The translations under genes were made by a program, and so were the position numbers. A DNA stretch of 64,000 nt, taken from contig JAQWJJ010000011.1 of assembly GCA_029248405.1 (NCBI GenBank), positions 1 to 64,000 of the forward strand. Direction: 5' to 3'. The notes under the pieces were generated by a model. The model did no database searches. It worked only from the letters and a program-made list of their open reading frames with translations, and was not told the origin of the DNA. This document shows, in pieces, positions 63,353 through 64,000 of this stretch. Position 1 is the stretch's first letter, and each line of letters opens with the position of its first letter. This DNA is from Flavobacteriaceae bacterium (GTDB lineage: Bacteria > Bacteroidota > Bacteroidia > Flavobacteriales > Flavobacteriaceae).

Positions 63353-64000
63353 ATGATGGTCAACAGTCCTAAATCATATTTTTTCCTGGGTATCGGAGGT
63401 ATCGGTATGAGTGCATTGGCCAGATATGTTCTGGCTCAAGGCCATAAGGTTTTGGGTTATGACAAGGTCCCTTCGGTTATTACAGAAAGCCTCATCAATT
63501 CAGGCGCTGTCATTACCTTTGATTCAGTATTGAGTCCTGAACTTTTGTCTGCGATGGACCCAAAGGGTACATTGGTCATCTGGACCCCTGCCATCAAGAG
63601 CGACCATCCTTGGAAGCAATATTTTGATCAAGAAGGATTCTGCATGGAAAAGCGGGCGGTCTTTTTGGCCCGCATTACAGCACATACACGCTGTTTGGCT
63701 ATCGCTGGGACTCATGGGAAAACCACCACATCAAGCATTTTGGCCCATATTCTAGCAGCAGCCAGGAGTTCCGTCACGGCCTTTTTGGGTGGCATCGCCC
63801 AAAACTATCAGTCTAATTTTGTGTCACAAGGCAATGATTTTACTGTAGTCGAGGCAGATGAATTTGACCGTTCCTTTTTGCACTTGACCCCTAGTGTGGC
63901 GTGCATTACAAGTATGGATCCGGACCACCTGGACATTTATCGAACGTCTGCATCATTCCAAGAAGCCTTTATTGCATTCTCAGATTTAGTGCCTCCGGAG
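63353..64000 (+). CDS. murC: UDP-MurNAc:L-alanine ligase MurC (5' part)
   Basis: The first 216 codons of a Mur ligase, cut by the window end. N-terminal YFFLGIGGIGMSALARYV binds UDP-MurNAc, IAGTHGKTTTSSILAHIL is the ATP loop and VEADEFDRSFLHLTP is typical of MurC. Two ATGs in tandem (63353, 63356). In this phylum ftsQ, ftsA and ftsZ are expected downstream. Confidence 0.95.
   Translation, partial: MMVNSPKSYFFLGIGGIGMSALARYVLAQGHKVLGYDKVPSVITESLINSGAVITFDSVLSPELLSAMDPKGTLVIWTPAIKSDHPWKQYFDQEGFCMEKRAVFLARITAHTRCLAIAGTHGKTTTSSILAHILAAARSSVTAFLGGIAQNYQSNFVSQGNDFTVVEADEFDRSFLHLTPSVACITSMDPDHLDIYRTSASFQEAFIAFSDLVPPE

Noticed and set aside
1-64000. tRNA, rRNA, CRISPR, insertion sequence, prophage or secondary-metabolite cluster
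   Set aside because: I looked through the gaps and found no cloverleaf-like segment, no regularly spaced repeats with spacers, no transposase or integrase motifs and no phage genes. A short or degenerate element could still be missed by eye.

Overview
The window reads as chromosomal DNA of a Bacteroidota bacterium, most likely an aerobic, possibly marine member of the Flavobacteriia or Saprospiria. The evidence is: gliding genes gldB and gldC side by side; two secreted proteins with type IX secretion (T9SS) C-terminal sorting domains; many start sites preceded by the Bacteroidota -7 promoter box TAnnTTTG; and a division and cell-wall (dcw) cluster without murF. No rRNA, tRNA, CRISPR array, insertion sequence or prophage was seen. 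Gene density is high and most neighbours overlap by 1 to 14 bases.

Layout. 1-2130: the proline-rich tail of an unknown gene, then a sparse region with small membrane-protein genes and an XRE regulator paired with a membrane protein. 2134-12813: a carbohydrate locus of seven genes. It holds a very large GH94-like (GH149/GH161-type) phosphorylase, three GH17 proteins, a TIM-barrel hydrolase broken by one in-frame stop codon, a GH30 enzyme and a GPH-type sugar symporter. It reads as breakdown of beta-1,3-glucan (laminarin-like) on the cell surface, then symport and cytoplasmic phosphorolysis; no SusC/SusD pair lies in the window. 12900-21440: era, der, a MerR regulator, an M23 peptidase, alaS, a GSCFA protein and metK. 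The metK leader contains a convincing SAM-II-type riboswitch. 21856-27309: ilvD-ilvB-ilvN-ilvC, closed by a strong terminator. 27582-30577: a helical-repeat protein, an OsmC protein and a threonine dehydratase-like enzyme.

30663-42055: a PagL-like lipid A deacylase and a head-GIN lipoprotein; then pheA and a DAHP synthase/chorismate mutase fusion behind a Phe/Tyr-rich leader peptide with a terminator/antiterminator pair; then rsgA, dtd, a MazG-like protein, a small membrane protein, aroA, queA, a T9SS-exported trypsin-like protease and rlmN. 42125-53141: a T9SS surface protein, a phosphodiesterase-TPR-sulfotransferase fusion with a small coupled gene in front, a polyprenyl synthase, dnaG (zinc-finger ligands missing), a LuxR-type response regulator with a degenerate phosphorylation site, nadE, gldB-gldC, engB and an alpha/beta hydrolase. 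53373-64000: the dcw cluster mraZ-rsmH-ftsL-ftsI-murE-mraY-murD-ftsW-murG-murC, running off the end inside murC. Three 10-bp direct repeats in front of mraZ look like the MraZ operator.

The most informative signals outside the coding sequences are the metK riboswitch, the pheA attenuator and the mraZ operator. The most unusual proteins are the phosphodiesterase-TPR-sulfotransferase fusion and the degenerate response regulator. Assignments come from reading motifs by eye; no database search was run.
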